Assembly (NCBI GenBank): GCA_030705665.1
Contig: JAUZQA010000340.1
Location: forward strand, 1-5,002
Direction of reading: 5' to 3'
Length of the DNA: 5,002 nt
DNA from: Bacillota bacterium
Lineage (GTDB): Bacteria; Bacillota; Bacilli; Bacillales_B; DSM-18226
Shown: positions 4,933 through 5,002 of the stretch, piece by piece
Position numbering within the stretch: the first letter of the stretch is position 1
Layout: every line of letters begins with the position of its first letter
Notes under the pieces: generated by a model
Seen by the model: only the letters and a program-made list of their open reading frames with translations
Told to the model about the DNA's origin: nothing
Databases searched by the model: none
Translations under genes and position numbers: made by a program

Positions 4933-4953
4933 TAGTGATTCAAGTAATCACTA
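4933..4953 (+). other. 16S leader hairpin 1
   Basis: TAGTGATT (4933-4940) and AATCACTA (4946-4953) form a perfect 8-bp stem with loop CAAGT. It sits in the transcribed leader between boxA and mature 16S, where leader RNA folding guides nuclease processing and 30S assembly. A specific role for this hairpin is inferred. Confidence 0.6.
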
Positions 4954-4967
4954 GCCAACGTAACATT

Positions 4968-4983
4968 TATGAGCTAACTCATA
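4968..4983 (+). other. 16S leader hairpin 2, adjoining the mature 5' end
   Basis: TATGAG (4968-4973) and CTCATA (4978-4983) form a perfect 6-bp stem around CTAA, ending three bases before the mature 16S 5' end. It may mark or shield the final 5' processing site. Confidence 0.5.
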
Positions 4984-4986
4984 CTC

Positions 4987-5002
4987 TTTATCGGAGAGTT
5001 TG
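4987..5002 (+). rRNA. 16S ribosomal RNA (first 16 bases, cut by window edge)
   Basis: TTTATCGGAGAGTTTG is the conserved 5' end of Bacillus 16S rRNA; AGAGTTTG at 4995-5002 is the start of the universal site at E. coli position 8. By that numbering base 1 is near 4988, and Bacillus 16S commonly begins at 4987. The gene continues past the right edge, presumably followed by 23S and 5S. Confidence 0.93.

Noticed and set aside
4935..4951. Fnr/CRP-type box (GTGA...TCAC) in the rRNA leader
   Set aside because: The half-sites are nine bases apart instead of the required six, and the sequence is better explained as an RNA hairpin.

Overview
The window looks like chromosome from a low-GC, Gram-positive, Bacillus-type bacterium (Bacillaceae; species not assignable by eye). 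The reasons are purine-rich Shine-Dalgarno sites, SigA-type promoters, a Bacillus-type Fnr tail with three C-terminal cysteines, a YojK/YjiC-like glycosyltransferase, and a Bacillus-style rRNA operon start with tandem promoters and boxA.

Layout from left to right. (1) Bases 1-222 are the 3' end of an fnr gene, the oxygen-sensing Crp/Fnr regulator. It converges on the next gene across one shared bidirectional terminator. (2) Three minus-strand genes follow: a macrolide-family (GT1) glycosyltransferase (269-1462), a membrane-anchored YdcF/DUF218 protein (1813-2400) and an aldose 1-epimerase-like mutarotase (2557-3423). Each has its own ribosome binding site and a sizeable upstream gap, so they look like separate transcription units rather than one operon. 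(3) Between the glycosyltransferase and the YdcF gene lies a non-coding array with an exact 52-bp period: four full copies, a partial fifth and a degenerate copy on the left. Each unit folds as an imperfect hairpin, and compensatory base changes between copies preserve the pairing. (4) A divergent gene (3651-4580, plus strand) encodes a membrane-anchored C39-like (YvpB-like) cysteine peptidase. Its domain is held away from the membrane by eleven EAAAK-type pentapeptides, which predict a long rigid helix. (5) From about 4624 to the end there is no protein gene. This stretch is the control region of an rRNA operon: AT-rich upstream sequence, two strong tandem promoters, boxA, two leader hairpins and the first 16 bases of 16S rRNA.

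The genes do not form an obvious pathway. The most unusual items are the covarying 52-bp hairpin array and the natural EAAAK stalk on the peptidase. All functional calls come from reading motifs by eye; no database search was run.
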